Shown here piece after piece: positions 32,466 through 39,995 of a stretch of 64,000 nucleotides of DNA. Source of the DNA: Pseudomonas paralactis (GTDB lineage: Bacteria; Pseudomonadota; Gammaproteobacteria; Pseudomonadales; Pseudomonadaceae); contig NZ_JYLN01000008.1 of assembly GCF_001439735.1 (NCBI RefSeq), positions 1 through 64,000 on the forward strand, read 5' to 3'. Under the pieces are notes generated by a model, which searched no databases, had not been told where the DNA came from, and saw only the letters and a list, made by a program, of their open reading frames with translations. Each line of letters begins with the position of its first letter. Positions within the stretch are counted from its first letter, which is position 1. A program made the translations under genes and the position numbers.

Positions 32466-32800
32466 GACTCATCCCTCCAACCTGCAACGCCCAATTCCCA
32501 GGCCAGGCTGCGGCGAATGGCGGCATCCGGCTGGCGTTCACCACTTTCAATCAAACCAAGGTACGAGGGGCTGATCCCCACCGTGCGTGCCAGAGTCTCG
32601 ATCGCCAGGCCCTTGGCCTCACGCAAGCCGCGCAGGTCTGCGAGCGGGCGCAGGTCCTGGTCGATGGCGGTAGAGGCGGCAGGGGAAGAAGCGGGTGTAG
32701 GTTGCTGCTGACCGGCAGCTTTTAGCAGCGCCTGGTACTGGTCCCATGGCAACACCGCGTATTCGGGTGCGCCATCGCGTGAAATGATCTGAATATCCAT
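32462..32800 (-). CDS. XRE-family helix-turn-helix protein with antitoxin-like N-terminus
   Basis: This 112-residue protein combines two parts. The N-terminus MDIQIISRDGAPEYAVLPWDQYQALLKAA resembles the dimerisation segment of Phd/YefM antitoxins and of HTH antitoxins. The C-terminal XRE helix-turn-helix is LRGLREAKGLAIETLARTVGISPSYLGLIESGERQPD. The ATG at 32800 is preferred to an in-frame start 8 codons upstream. It is co-translated with the downstream unknown gene through a 4-bp overlap. It probably binds its own promoter; the short AAGTAAG/CTTACTTAG-like symmetry at 32820-32850 is a possible site. Confidence 0.78.
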   Translation of the reverse strand: MDIQIISRDGAPEYAVLPWDQYQALLKAAGQQQPTPASSPAASTAIDQDLRPLADLRGLREAKGLAIETLARTVGISPSYLGLIESGERQPDAAIRRSLAWELGVAGWRDES

Positions 32801-32897
32801 GACTGCCCCGTAGGATAAAAACACTTACTAAGTAAGTTCTTTCCTTAGAAGTGTAATCCTAACAGCCACGAAGGTCGCCGGGGGATACCCGGCATCA

Positions 32898-33353
32898 TTA
32901 GTTTTTTTGCGGGTTTTCCCGAGCCAGCAGCTCAGGCGTCGCGGGGAGGCGCTCAACCACCGCGAGTTTTTCCGGGCGTTGCGCATCGCGCCAGGCGCGA
33001 AAGGCGCTCAGTTCGCCGCTCAGGGTCTTCATGACCCACGCCAGCACGGCGATGTCGTCGAACATGCCGAACATCGGGATAAAATCCGGGATCGCATCAA
33101 TAGGGCTGAGAAAGTACATCAGCCCCGCCACCACCGAGATCAGCGCCTTGGGGCTGATCGCTCGGTATTCGCCGCGCCAGTAAGCCAGGCAAAGGGACTG
33201 GAGCAATTTCAGATCGTCCTTTAGCTGGCCCAGCCGATTGCCCTGGCTTGAGCCTTTGGCCGCGACGGCAAACAGCAAGGTCGGCAAACGTCCACGGCCC
33301 AGCAGACGGGCAGCCATAGGCAGAAAGCGGGTGAAATTGAACGGTGGTTTCAT
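32898..33353 (-). CDS. YkvA family (DUF1232) small membrane-associated protein
   Basis: This 151-residue protein carries the DUF1232 core LISVVAGLMYFLSPIDAIPDFIPMFGMFDDIAVLAWVMK, with the diagnostic YFLSPIDxIPD motif and two hydrophobic segments. Function is unknown across the family. The ATG at 33353 follows GGAG and is preferred to a TTG start at 33392. A pair of inverted DnaA boxes lies 32-54 bp upstream of the start, in the promoter zone. Confidence 0.85.
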   Translation of the reverse strand: MKPPFNFTRFLPMAARLLGRGRLPTLLFAVAAKGSSQGNRLGQLKDDLKLLQSLCLAYWRGEYRAISPKALISVVAGLMYFLSPIDAIPDFIPMFGMFDDIAVLAWVMKTLSGELSAFRAWRDAQRPEKLAVVERLPATPELLARENPQKN

Positions 33354-33384
33354 CAGGCACTCCAGTTCCAGGCGAGGTAAAAGG

Positions 33385-33407
33385 TTATCCACACAAATTG
33401 TGGATAA
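33385..33407. promoter_or_regulatory. two consensus DnaA boxes, inverted
   Basis: TTATCCACA (33385-33393) and its reverse complement TGTGGATAA (33399-33407) are both exact DnaA boxes and are separated by CAAAT. The symmetry extends outward to 13-bp arms (AAGG/CCTT). A weaker third match, TGTGAACAG, follows at 33411-33419. The element could bind DnaA at the promoter of the YkvA gene or act as a titration or reactivation site; as RNA it would also form a hairpin. Confidence 0.6.
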
Positions 33408-33723
33408 CCTTGTGAACAGAGCCTGTTTTATCAGCTGAAAGCCACGGTTTATAAGGCTTACAGTCAGATCGGGCGTTTTTTGCGCACATAAAAAAAACCC
33501 AAGAATTCATTGACTTGGCATGTATGTGCGGCTACCCGTGCTCGAGTCTTATATCAGACTGTGTCCGATTGCGGACGTTCGTTTGGATTTGCAGAGGCTT
33601 CAACGTAGGGGCTGGCTGGCGTGCGATAGTCATAGACATCTACACGACCCCGGTACCACGCCGCCCCCCCCCGTGGCAGCCTGCCAGCTGATGCCTATCT
33701 CTCAGACACCCTGGGCTCCAAAT

Positions 33724-33746
33724 GTGGGAGCTGGCTTGCCTGCGAT
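33724..33746 (+). repeat. REP element, single copy
   Basis: A complete GTGGGAGCTGGCTTGCCTGC-type sequence in a gene-poor spacer. The matching inverted copy lies 276 bp away at 34022-34044, further than the usual REPIN spacing. Confidence 0.75.
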
Positions 33747-34021
33747 AACGGCCTCACAGTCGACACAGTTATACCGAGTACATATCCATTCCTGCGGTAA
33801 CGGCCACTTAGGGTTGCGCTCTGACAGCGGGTCACTTTTGGAAAAGAGCCCCACCACTCGGCACCTCGCCTAGGCTCGGTGTGCCCTCACTCCGGCCAGC
33901 GTGGTTTAACGGGGCGCCTGAGATCAAGATCACAAGCAGATCAAGATCAAGAGCGGCTCGCTTCGCATCGTGGTTAGCGTTGGCTGCTACAACCTGTAGT
34001 GTTGTGTAAAGACTTATGGCA

Positions 34022-34101
34022 ATCGCAGGCAAGCCAGCTCCCACATTTGGAGTGCGGGACGTCATCACAGCGATGCGGCGACCCGACAAGCCAGCTCCCA
34101 C
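34022..34101. repeat. REP half-elements (inverted copy plus truncated copy)
   Basis: A full inverted copy at 34022-34044 is followed by a truncated copy in the same orientation at 34086-34101 (ACAAGCCAGCTCCCAC). The pattern suggests an eroded cluster of REP elements. Confidence 0.7.
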
Positions 34102-34140
34102 AGAAATTTTTTGCATCGTTTGATACAGCCCCGAAAACAA

Positions 34141-34166
34141 CAACGCCCCGTCGAGACGGGGCGTTG
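34141..34166 (-). terminator. intrinsic terminator of the FKBP gene
   Basis: The 12-bp perfect arms CAACGCCCCGTC and GACGGGGCGTTG are almost contiguous. On the minus strand the hairpin lies 16 bp past the stop codon and is followed by TTGTTTTC. Confidence 0.85.
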
Positions 34167-34182
34167 TGTGTTCAGGCGCCGA

Positions 34183-34923
34183 TTACTTCTTGGCGGCTGG
34201 TGCAGCAGGTGCGTCAGCCGCTTCTGCCTTGGCTGGGTCCTTGATGCCCAGCAGTTCCAGGTCAAATACCAGCACGGAGTTGGCTGGAATCGCCGGGCTC
34301 GGGCTCTGGGCGCCGTAGGCCAGGTCGGACGGGATGTACAGCTCGACCTTCTCGCCAACGTGCATCAGTTGCAGGCCTTCGACCCAACCCGGGATCACGC
34401 CGCTGACCGGCAGATCAATCGGGCTGCCGCGATCCACGGAGCTGTCAAAGGTAGTGCCGTTGGTGAGCTTGCCGGTGTAGTGAACAGTCACTACGTCGGT
34501 CGGCTTTGGCTGTGCGCCGTCGGCCTTCTTCACGATCTTGTACTGCAGACCGGAAGCGGTGGTGACGACGCCGTCTTTCTTGGCGTTGTCTTCGAGGAAT
34601 TTCTTGCCGGCAGCTGCCGACTCTTCGCTCATTTTGGTCATGCGCTCTTCGGCACGCTTTTGCAGCGCGGCGAAGGCTTCAACCAGTTCGTCATCTTTGA
34701 GCTTCTGCTCTTTCTTGCCGACAGCATCTTCAATGCCTTGGGCTACCGCTTTGGAGTCCAGGTCATCCATGCCTTCTTGGGCAAGGCTCTTGCCCATGTT
34801 CAGGCCGATGCCGTAGGAAGCTTTTTGCGCCGGGGTTTTCAGCTCTACGCTGGTTTGCGAATCACAACCCGCAAGTACCAGGCTAACCAGGGCCACCGCC
34901 GCCGCCAACCGATGCTGTTTCAT
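34183..34923 (-). CDS. FKBP-type peptidyl-prolyl isomerase, lipoprotein (FkpA/Mip-like)
   Basis: This 246-residue protein starts MKQHRLAAAVALVSLVLAGC, with lipobox LAGC and Cys20 as the lipid site. Residues 25-130 are the helical dimerisation domain (KASYGIGLNMGKSLAQEGM, QKRAEERMTKMSEESAAAGKKFLEDNAKKDGV). Residues 130-232 form the FKBP domain (VVTVHYTGKLTNGTTFDSS, VIPGWVEGLQLMHVGEKVELYIP, LVFDLELLGI). It should fold proteins at the outer membrane or in the periplasm. The tail is Ala/Pro/Lys-rich. The start ATG at 34923 begins the signal peptide. Confidence 0.92.
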   Translation of the reverse strand: MKQHRLAAAVALVSLVLAGCDSQTSVELKTPAQKASYGIGLNMGKSLAQEGMDDLDSKAVAQGIEDAVGKKEQKLKDDELVEAFAALQKRAEERMTKMSEESAAAGKKFLEDNAKKDGVVTTASGLQYKIVKKADGAQPKPTDVVTVHYTGKLTNGTTFDSSVDRGSPIDLPVSGVIPGWVEGLQLMHVGEKVELYIPSDLAYGAQSPSPAIPANSVLVFDLELLGIKDPAKAEAADAPAAPAAKK

Positions 34924-35170
34924 GCTATTTCCTTGTTCATGCGCCAAAAGGGCATTCGAATAAAGTCGCGAGCTTATCAGGCGGCCCCGACCAATGGCTA
35001 CCGGCATGTGAGCAGGAAACTTCTGATAAGTTCACGTGTTTAAAAGCATTTCCATTTATCATGGGCCACCGCGACGGATCGCGGGACCGCCTGCCAGCAG
35101 GCTAATCGCTACTTGCCGCACCTGTGGCGCAGTGGCATAACAACGCGACAATTCGACAAGGATAGTTATC

Positions 35171-36979
35171 TTGCGCACTTTTTCCCGTGTTTTACTCCTG
35201 ATATTGATCGCACTGGGCCTGACCCTGGCCGTGGTGCTCCATTACACCCTCAACCCCAAGCTGCCGGACTACATGCCCGTGGAGCAGGTGCACTACCAGG
35301 ACCAGTGGAGTGCCGCCGACCGTCAGACCTTCTACTTCACGCCCCAGGGCACCCAGGTAAAGGGCTTGCACTACGACTGGTTCACGGCTCTGGAGCTGCC
35401 GTTCTCCGAGCAACGCTTTGCCGCGCCGGAGTACCTGGCGCGCTTTGGTTTCCTGGTCGATCCCAGGCAGGTGCCCACCACGCAAAACCCTGGCAACCTG
35501 CCGGTGGGTTTCGCCCGACACCAGAATGCCGACAGCAAGGTTCAGTACCTGGACATCACCTGCGCGGCCTGCCATACCGGCGAGTTGCATTTCAAAGGCC
35601 AGGCCCTGCGCATCGATGGCGGCTCGGCTCAACATGTACTGCCCTCCAGCGTCCCCACCTTGCGGGGCGGCAGTTTCGGCCAGGCACTGGTCGCCAGCCT
35701 CGCCGCCACTTATTACAACCCGTGGAAGTTCGAGCGCTTCGCCCGCAAGGTCCTGGGTGACCAGTACGACGCCCAACACAACCAACTGCGCAGCGACTTC
35801 AAGCAATCGCTCAACCAGTTCCTCAAAGTCGCCTGGAATGATACCCATCGCGGCCTCTACCCCACCGAGGAAGGCCCCGGCCGTACTGACGCCTTCGGGC
35901 GCATCGCCAATGCCAGCTTTGGCGATGCCATTTCCCCAGATAATTATCGCGTCGCCAACGCTCCCGTGGACTACCCGCAGCTGTGGGACATCTGGACCTT
36001 CGACTGGGTGCAGTGGAATGGATCGGCCCAGCAGCCCATGGCGCGCAATATCGGTGAAGCGCTTGGCGTAGGCGCAACCCTGGCCTTCTTCGACAGCGCC
36101 GGCCAACCGCTGCAAGGCGCTGCACGCTACCCCTCCAGCGTGCGGGTGCGCGACTTGCACCTGATCGAAGAAACCCTGCAACGTCTCAAACCACCGACCT
36201 GGCCTGAGGCGTTGTTCGGCGCCATCGACAAACCCCTCGCCGCCCAGGGCCGCGCACTCTTCGCCGAAAACTGTGCAGGCTGCCACCTGCCGACCGTTAC
36301 CGAAGAAAATGGTCGCCCTGTACAGCAGTTGAAAATGCTGCCGGTGGATTACATCGGCACCGACCCCGGCACCGCCAGCAACATTGCCGATCAGCGTTAT
36401 GACCTCAGCGCCCTGCAATGGGACCCGGCCGAACTGGCCCGGCTCAATGTTGAACTGCACCCAGCCCCCACCGCACCACTGGACCTGAAAAAAATGTCCG
36501 TAGCCCAGGGGTTGGCGTACGTCACCGCATTCGTCGAAGAACATGCCTACCGCTCCGCCGGCGTTACCCCGGCAGAGCGCCCGAGCCTGGACGGGTTCGG
36601 CCTGCCGATTGGCGTGCGCGAATTACGCGCCTATAAGGCACGGCCATTGGCAGGCGTATGGGCTACCCCACCGTTCCTGCACAACGGGTCGGTACCGACG
36701 ATCTACCAACTGCTTTCGCCCCAGGACGAGCGCAGCACTACCTTCTATAAAGGCACGTTCAACTACGATCCACGCCATCTGGGTTTTGAAACCGCCGCGT
36801 TCAAGAATGCCTTTCTGTTCGATACCCGGATCACCGGCAACCACAACAGCGGCCACGAGTTCCGCGCAGGCGCACGGGGCAATGGCGTCATTGGCCGTGG
36901 CTTGCTGCCCCAGGAACGCTGGGCGCTGCTCGAATACCTCAAAGTGCTGGGCGGACCGCTGGAGCAACAATTGCCATGA
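35171..36979 (+). CDS. di-heme cytochrome c family protein (peroxidase/RoxA-like), membrane-anchored
   Basis: This 602-residue exported protein has an N-terminal membrane anchor (RVLLLILIALGLTLAVVL). Two haem c motifs are present, CAACH (131-135) and CAGCH (368-372). The region LAGVWATPPFLHNGSVPTIYQLL near the C-terminus is typical of di-heme peroxidases and of rubber-oxygenase-like (RoxA) proteins, which at about 600-650 residues are nearer in size than the 340-residue CcpA. The TTG start at 35171 is supported by AAGGA 8 nt upstream. It is followed immediately by a catalase-family gene, so a role in peroxide handling or in oxidising a hydrophobic substrate is plausible; the true activity is unknown. 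Confidence 0.85.
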   Translation: MRTFSRVLLLILIALGLTLAVVLHYTLNPKLPDYMPVEQVHYQDQWSAADRQTFYFTPQGTQVKGLHYDWFTALELPFSEQRFAAPEYLARFGFLVDPRQVPTTQNPGNLPVGFARHQNADSKVQYLDITCAACHTGELHFKGQALRIDGGSAQHVLPSSVPTLRGGSFGQALVASLAATYYNPWKFERFARKVLGDQYDAQHNQLRSDFKQSLNQFLKVAWNDTHRGLYPTEEGPGRTDAFGRIANASFGDAISPDNYRVANAPVDYPQLWDIWTFDWVQWNGSAQQPMARNIGEALGVGATLAFFDSAGQPLQGAARYPSSVRVRDLHLIEETLQRLKPPTWPEALFGAIDKPLAAQGRALFAENCAGCHLPTVTEENGRPVQQLKMLPVDYIGTDPGTASNIADQRYDLSALQWDPAELARLNVELHPAPTAPLDLKKMSVAQGLAYVTAFVEEHAYRSAGVTPAERPSLDGFGLPIGVRELRAYKARPLAGVWATPPFLHNGSVPTIYQLLSPQDERSTTFYKGTFNYDPRHLGFETAAFKNAFLFDTRITGNHNSGHEFRAGARGNGVIGRGLLPQERWALLEYLKVLGGPLEQQLP

Positions 36980-37008
36980 TTATCCGATCGCACAACAAGG
37001 ACCGTTCC

Positions 37009-38142
37009 ATGCTCGCTCGTCTCTGGCTGCGTCTCGGCGCTTTTCTCGGCAAGACGCTGTTGTGGCTGTTGAGCCTCGGGCTACTGGGGTGGCTACTGGC
37101 GACACTGTGGTTCGCCTGGCAGCACAGTGGCCCGGTGTCAGCGGATGAACAGATCCCGCCAGGTGAAGCGGCCATGACCCAGGGCATTATTCAGACCGCC
37201 GTACGCATCGTTGACCAGCATCGCGAAGGCACTCGCTACCTGCGCGATGCCCATGCCAAGGCCCATGGCTGCGTAAAAGCGCAAGTGAGCGTACTGGCAG
37301 ATCTGGACCCAGCCCTGCGCCAGGGCGTATTCGCCGAGCCGGGCAAGGTCTGGCAGGCGACAATGCGATTGTCCAATGGTAACGCTTACCCGCAATTCGA
37401 CAGCATTCGTGATGCCCGCGGCATGGCGATCAAGCTGCTGGATGTGCCGGGCAAGCAACTGATGGCCGATCAGCAAGCGCGCACCGAGCAGGATTTCGTG
37501 ATGTTCAGCCACCCCAACTTCTTTGTCAGCGATGTCGCGGAATACGCGCAGAACATCGGTGCGCAAGCGGATGGCAAGAAGGTCCTGGCGTTCTTCCCCA
37601 AGCTCGATCCGCGCAGTTGGCAAGTGCGTCACCTGTTTATCGCCCTGGCAACCCTGGCGCCCGCCCCGGCCAGCCCGACGCAGACGACTTACTTTTCAGT
37701 GTCGCCCTACAAGTTTGGTGCGGCCAACGCCAAGTTCCGCGTCGCGCCCGACCCGCAAAGCTGCCCGGAGTATGTACTGCCCAAACAGAACCAGGCCCTG
37801 CCGAACTTCCTGCGCAGCGCGCTCAACCAGCAACTGTCCACCGATCGTGTAGATGCGTGTTTTGTGCTGCAGATCCAGCGGCAAAACCCGCAGGCGTTCA
37901 TGCCCATCGAAGACACCAGCATCGAATGGAAGGAAAGCGACGCGCCGTATGAAACCGTGGCCAAGGTCAGGATTCCCGCCCAGGACTTCGACACGCCAGC
38001 GCAGAACCTGGCGTGCGATAACCAGTCGTTCAACCCCTGGTTCGGGCTGGAAGCGCACCGCCCCATCGGTGGCATCAACCGGCTGCGCAAAGCGGTGTAC
38101 GAGGCCGTCAGCGATTACCGCCACAGCCGCAACGCACCGTAA
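37009..38142 (+). CDS. catalase-family (SrpA-like) protein with membrane anchor
   Basis: This 377-residue protein starts with a membrane segment (LGKTLLWLLSLGLLGWLLATLWFAW) and continues with a compact catalase-type domain. Visible haem-pocket elements are DAHAKAHGCVKAQVSV (distal His region), FVMFSHPNFFVSD, and INRLRKAVYEAVSDYR, where the Arg/Tyr pattern fits the proximal ligand helix. It lacks the large C-terminal regions of monofunctional catalases. The ATG at 37009 has AAGGA 8 nt upstream and is preferred to the ATG at 36976, which overlaps the cytochrome stop. With the cytochrome gene it forms a two-gene operon, probably facing the periplasm. Confidence 0.85.
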   Translation: MLARLWLRLGAFLGKTLLWLLSLGLLGWLLATLWFAWQHSGPVSADEQIPPGEAAMTQGIIQTAVRIVDQHREGTRYLRDAHAKAHGCVKAQVSVLADLDPALRQGVFAEPGKVWQATMRLSNGNAYPQFDSIRDARGMAIKLLDVPGKQLMADQQARTEQDFVMFSHPNFFVSDVAEYAQNIGAQADGKKVLAFFPKLDPRSWQVRHLFIALATLAPAPASPTQTTYFSVSPYKFGAANAKFRVAPDPQSCPEYVLPKQNQALPNFLRSALNQQLSTDRVDACFVLQIQRQNPQAFMPIEDTSIEWKESDAPYETVAKVRIPAQDFDTPAQNLACDNQSFNPWFGLEAHRPIGGINRLRKAVYEAVSDYRHSRNAP

Positions 38143-38167
38143 GGCGCGTTAAATCGCAGGCGAAAAA

Positions 38168-38190
38168 AAACCCGCTCAATGAGCGGGTTT
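38168..38190. terminator. bidirectional terminator
   Basis: CCCGCTC and GAGCGGG enclose AAT and are flanked by an A-run on the left and TTT on the right. It can end the catalase operon (plus) and the downstream Val-Asp tRNA unit (minus). Confidence 0.85.
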
Positions 38191-38231
38191 CTTATGGCTA
38201 CCTGGCGTTCAGTGTTCCAGGTGACCGAATA

Positions 38232-38308
38232 TGGCGCAGCGGACGGGACTCGAACCCGCGACCCCCGGCGTGACAGGCCGGTATTCTAACCGACTGAACT
38301 ACCGCTGC
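38232..38308 (-). tRNA. tRNA-Asp(GTC), copy 2
   Basis: The 77-nt cloverleaf starts GCAGCGGTAGTTCAGTCGG and has anticodon loop CTGTCAC (anticodon GTC), GGTTCGAGTCC in the T arm and an encoded CCA. It is identical to the copy at 38581-38657. Confidence 0.97.
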
Positions 38309-38327
38309 GCGTAACACATGAAGCGAA

Positions 38328-38403
38328 TGGTGGGTGATGACGGGATCGAACCGCCGACCCTCTGCTTGTAAGGCAGATGCTCTCCCAGCTGAGCTAATCA
38401 CCC
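38328..38403 (-). tRNA. tRNA-Val(TAC), copy 2
   Basis: The 76-nt cloverleaf starts GGGTGATTAGCTCAGCTGGG and has anticodon loop CTTACAA (anticodon TAC) and an encoded CCA. It lies 19 bp upstream of the tRNA-Asp gene, in the same transcript. Confidence 0.97.
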
Positions 38404-38512
38404 TTCGTTTCGGTGTGGGCGCATCATACACCAAAAAATCGTAATGTCTTGATTTAAATGCAATTTATTTAAAAAAAGTTTATCGCACGATTTTTTGCCA
38501 TATTTCGGACAG

Positions 38513-38540
38513 AAAAAAACCCGCTCAATGAGCGGGCTTT
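38513..38540 (-). terminator. terminator between the two tRNA units
   Basis: The CCCGCTC/GAGCGGG hairpin with loop AAT (38520-38536), read on the minus strand, is followed by a run of seven T. It is the duplicate of the hairpin at 38168-38190. Confidence 0.8.
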
Positions 38541-38580
38541 CTGTGGTGACCTGGCGTTCAGCGTTCCAGGTGACCGAATA

Positions 38581-38657
38581 TGGCGCAGCGGACGGGACTC
38601 GAACCCGCGACCCCCGGCGTGACAGGCCGGTATTCTAACCGACTGAACTACCGCTGC
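38581..38657 (-). tRNA. tRNA-Asp(GTC), copy 1
   Basis: Identical to the copy at 38232-38308: anticodon GTC, encoded CCA. The unit period between copies is 349 bp. Confidence 0.97.
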
Positions 38658-38676
38658 GCGTAACACATGAAGCGAA

Positions 38677-38752
38677 TGGTGGGTGATGACGGGATCGAAC
38701 CGCCGACCCTCTGCTTGTAAGGCAGATGCTCTCCCAGCTGAGCTAATCACCC
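38677..38752 (-). tRNA. tRNA-Val(TAC), copy 1
   Basis: Identical to the copy at 38328-38403: anticodon TAC, encoded CCA. It is the first gene after the strong stable-RNA promoter. Confidence 0.97.
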
Positions 38753-38772
38753 TTCGTTTCGGTGTGGCGCGC

Positions 38773-38801
38773 ATTCTACGGAGCGCCCCCAAGTCTGGCA
38801 A
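38773..38801 (-). promoter_or_regulatory. stable-RNA promoter for the tRNA units
   Basis: The minus strand shows TTGCCA (38801-38796), a 17-nt spacer and TAGAAT (38778-38773), then the GC-rich discriminator GCGCGCC, as in the rrn promoters at the left end of the window. Copy 2 has only a weak AAGACA/TATGAT candidate upstream. Confidence 0.75.
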
Positions 38802-38911
38802 GCACTTTCTTAAATCTTTTTTTTCAGCCCTTCCAATGGCTTAGGCAGGGTTGGCCTGCGGCGTGATCAAGAGAATAATGCCCCCCTTTGTATAGAGGAG
38901 AGACTCACCCC

Positions 38912-39832
38912 ATGTGGTTCAAGAACCTGCTTATCTATCGCCTGACCCAAGATCTGCCTGTTGATGCCGAGGCGTTGGAAGCGGCCATGGCCACCAAGCT
39001 GGCGCGCCCTTGTGCAAGCCAGGAGTTGACCACTTACGGTTTCGTCGCGCCTTTCGGTAAAGGTGAAGATGCTCCCCTGGTTCACGTCAGCGGCGATTTC
39101 CTGCTGATCGCCGCTCGCAAGGAAGAACGCATCCTGCCGGGTAGCGTGGTGCGTGATGCACTTAAAGAGAAAGTCGAAGAGATCGAAGCCGAGCAAATGC
39201 GCAAGGTCTATAAGAAGGAGCGCGACCAGATCAAGGATGAAATCATCCAGGCCTTCCTGCCGCGTGCCTTTATCCGTCGCTCGTCGACCTTCGCTGCAAT
39301 CGCGCCGAAACAGGGCCTGATCCTGGTCAACTCGGCCAGCCCCAAGCGTGCCGAAGACCTGCTGTCGACCCTGCGTGAAGTGATCGGCACCCTGCCCGTC
39401 CGCCCTCTGACGGTAAAAACCGCACCGACTGCAATCATGACTGACTGGGTCACCACCCAGAAACCGGCTGATGACTTCTTCGTCCTCGACGAATGCGAAC
39501 TGCGCGACACCCACGAAGACGGCGGCATCGTGCGCTGCAAACGCCAGGACCTGACCGGCGAAGAGATCCAGCTGCACCTGACCACCGGCAAGGTCGTAAC
39601 CCAACTGTCCCTGGCGTGGCAGGACAAGCTGTCCTTCATGCTCGATGACAAGATGACCGTCAAACGCCTGAAATTCGAAGACCTGCTGCAAGACCAGGCG
39701 GAACAGGACGGCGGCGACGAAGCCCTGGGCCAACTGGATGCCAGCTTTACCTTGATGATGCTGACCTTCGGCGACTTCCTGCCGGCGCTGGTGGAAGCAC
39801 TGGGCGGCGAAGAGACGCCACAGGGCATCTAA
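38912..39832 (+). CDS. rdgC: recombination-associated protein RdgC
   Basis: This 306-residue protein has the RdgC signature at its start (MWFKNLLIYRLTQDL) and throughout (LRPLTVKTAPTAIMTDWV-like segment, ECELRDTHEDGGIVRCKRQDL). RdgC forms a ring dimer around double-stranded DNA and restrains RecA filament activity. The ATG at 38912 follows GAGGAGAG and is preferred to an upstream in-frame start. It is transcribed divergently from the tRNA genes and followed by a REP doublet. Confidence 0.95.
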   Translation: MWFKNLLIYRLTQDLPVDAEALEAAMATKLARPCASQELTTYGFVAPFGKGEDAPLVHVSGDFLLIAARKEERILPGSVVRDALKEKVEEIEAEQMRKVYKKERDQIKDEIIQAFLPRAFIRRSSTFAAIAPKQGLILVNSASPKRAEDLLSTLREVIGTLPVRPLTVKTAPTAIMTDWVTTQKPADDFFVLDECELRDTHEDGGIVRCKRQDLTGEEIQLHLTTGKVVTQLSLAWQDKLSFMLDDKMTVKRLKFEDLLQDQAEQDGGDEALGQLDASFTLMMLTFGDFLPALVEALGGEETPQGI

Positions 39833-39860
39833 ACACCGATCCAATGTGGGCACGGTCAGT

Positions 39861-39947
39861 GTGGGAGCTGGCTTGCCTGCGATAACGGAGTGTCAGCCAG
39901 AGTACTGCCGACTGATACACCGCTATCGCAGGCAAGCCAGCTCCCAC
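39861..39947. repeat. REP doublet (REPIN)
   Basis: Inverted GTGGGAGCTGGCTTGCCTGC-type ends at 39861 and 39947 flank about 40 bp. It lies 28 bp after rdgC. Confidence 0.85.
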
Positions 39948-39995
39948 ATTTGATTGCATCGACAACTCAGAAATCGAATAAAAAAGGACATCCCC

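Larger units (their letters stand above)
33420..34140. other. gene-poor spacer with REP fragments and degenerate repeats
   Basis: This region holds a run of nine C (33664-33672), one complete REP half at 33724-33746, an opposite half at 34022-34044 and a partial half at 34086-34101. Around 33920-33955 there are several copies of GATCAAGATCA-type words. The single frame of 117 codons on the plus strand has no ribosome-binding site or recognisable protein, so no gene was called. Confidence 0.6.

Noticed and set aside
33520..33873. Plus-strand open frame of 117 codons in the spacer
   Set aside because: No ribosome-binding site, covers a REP copy and a poly-C run, and shows no family resemblance.
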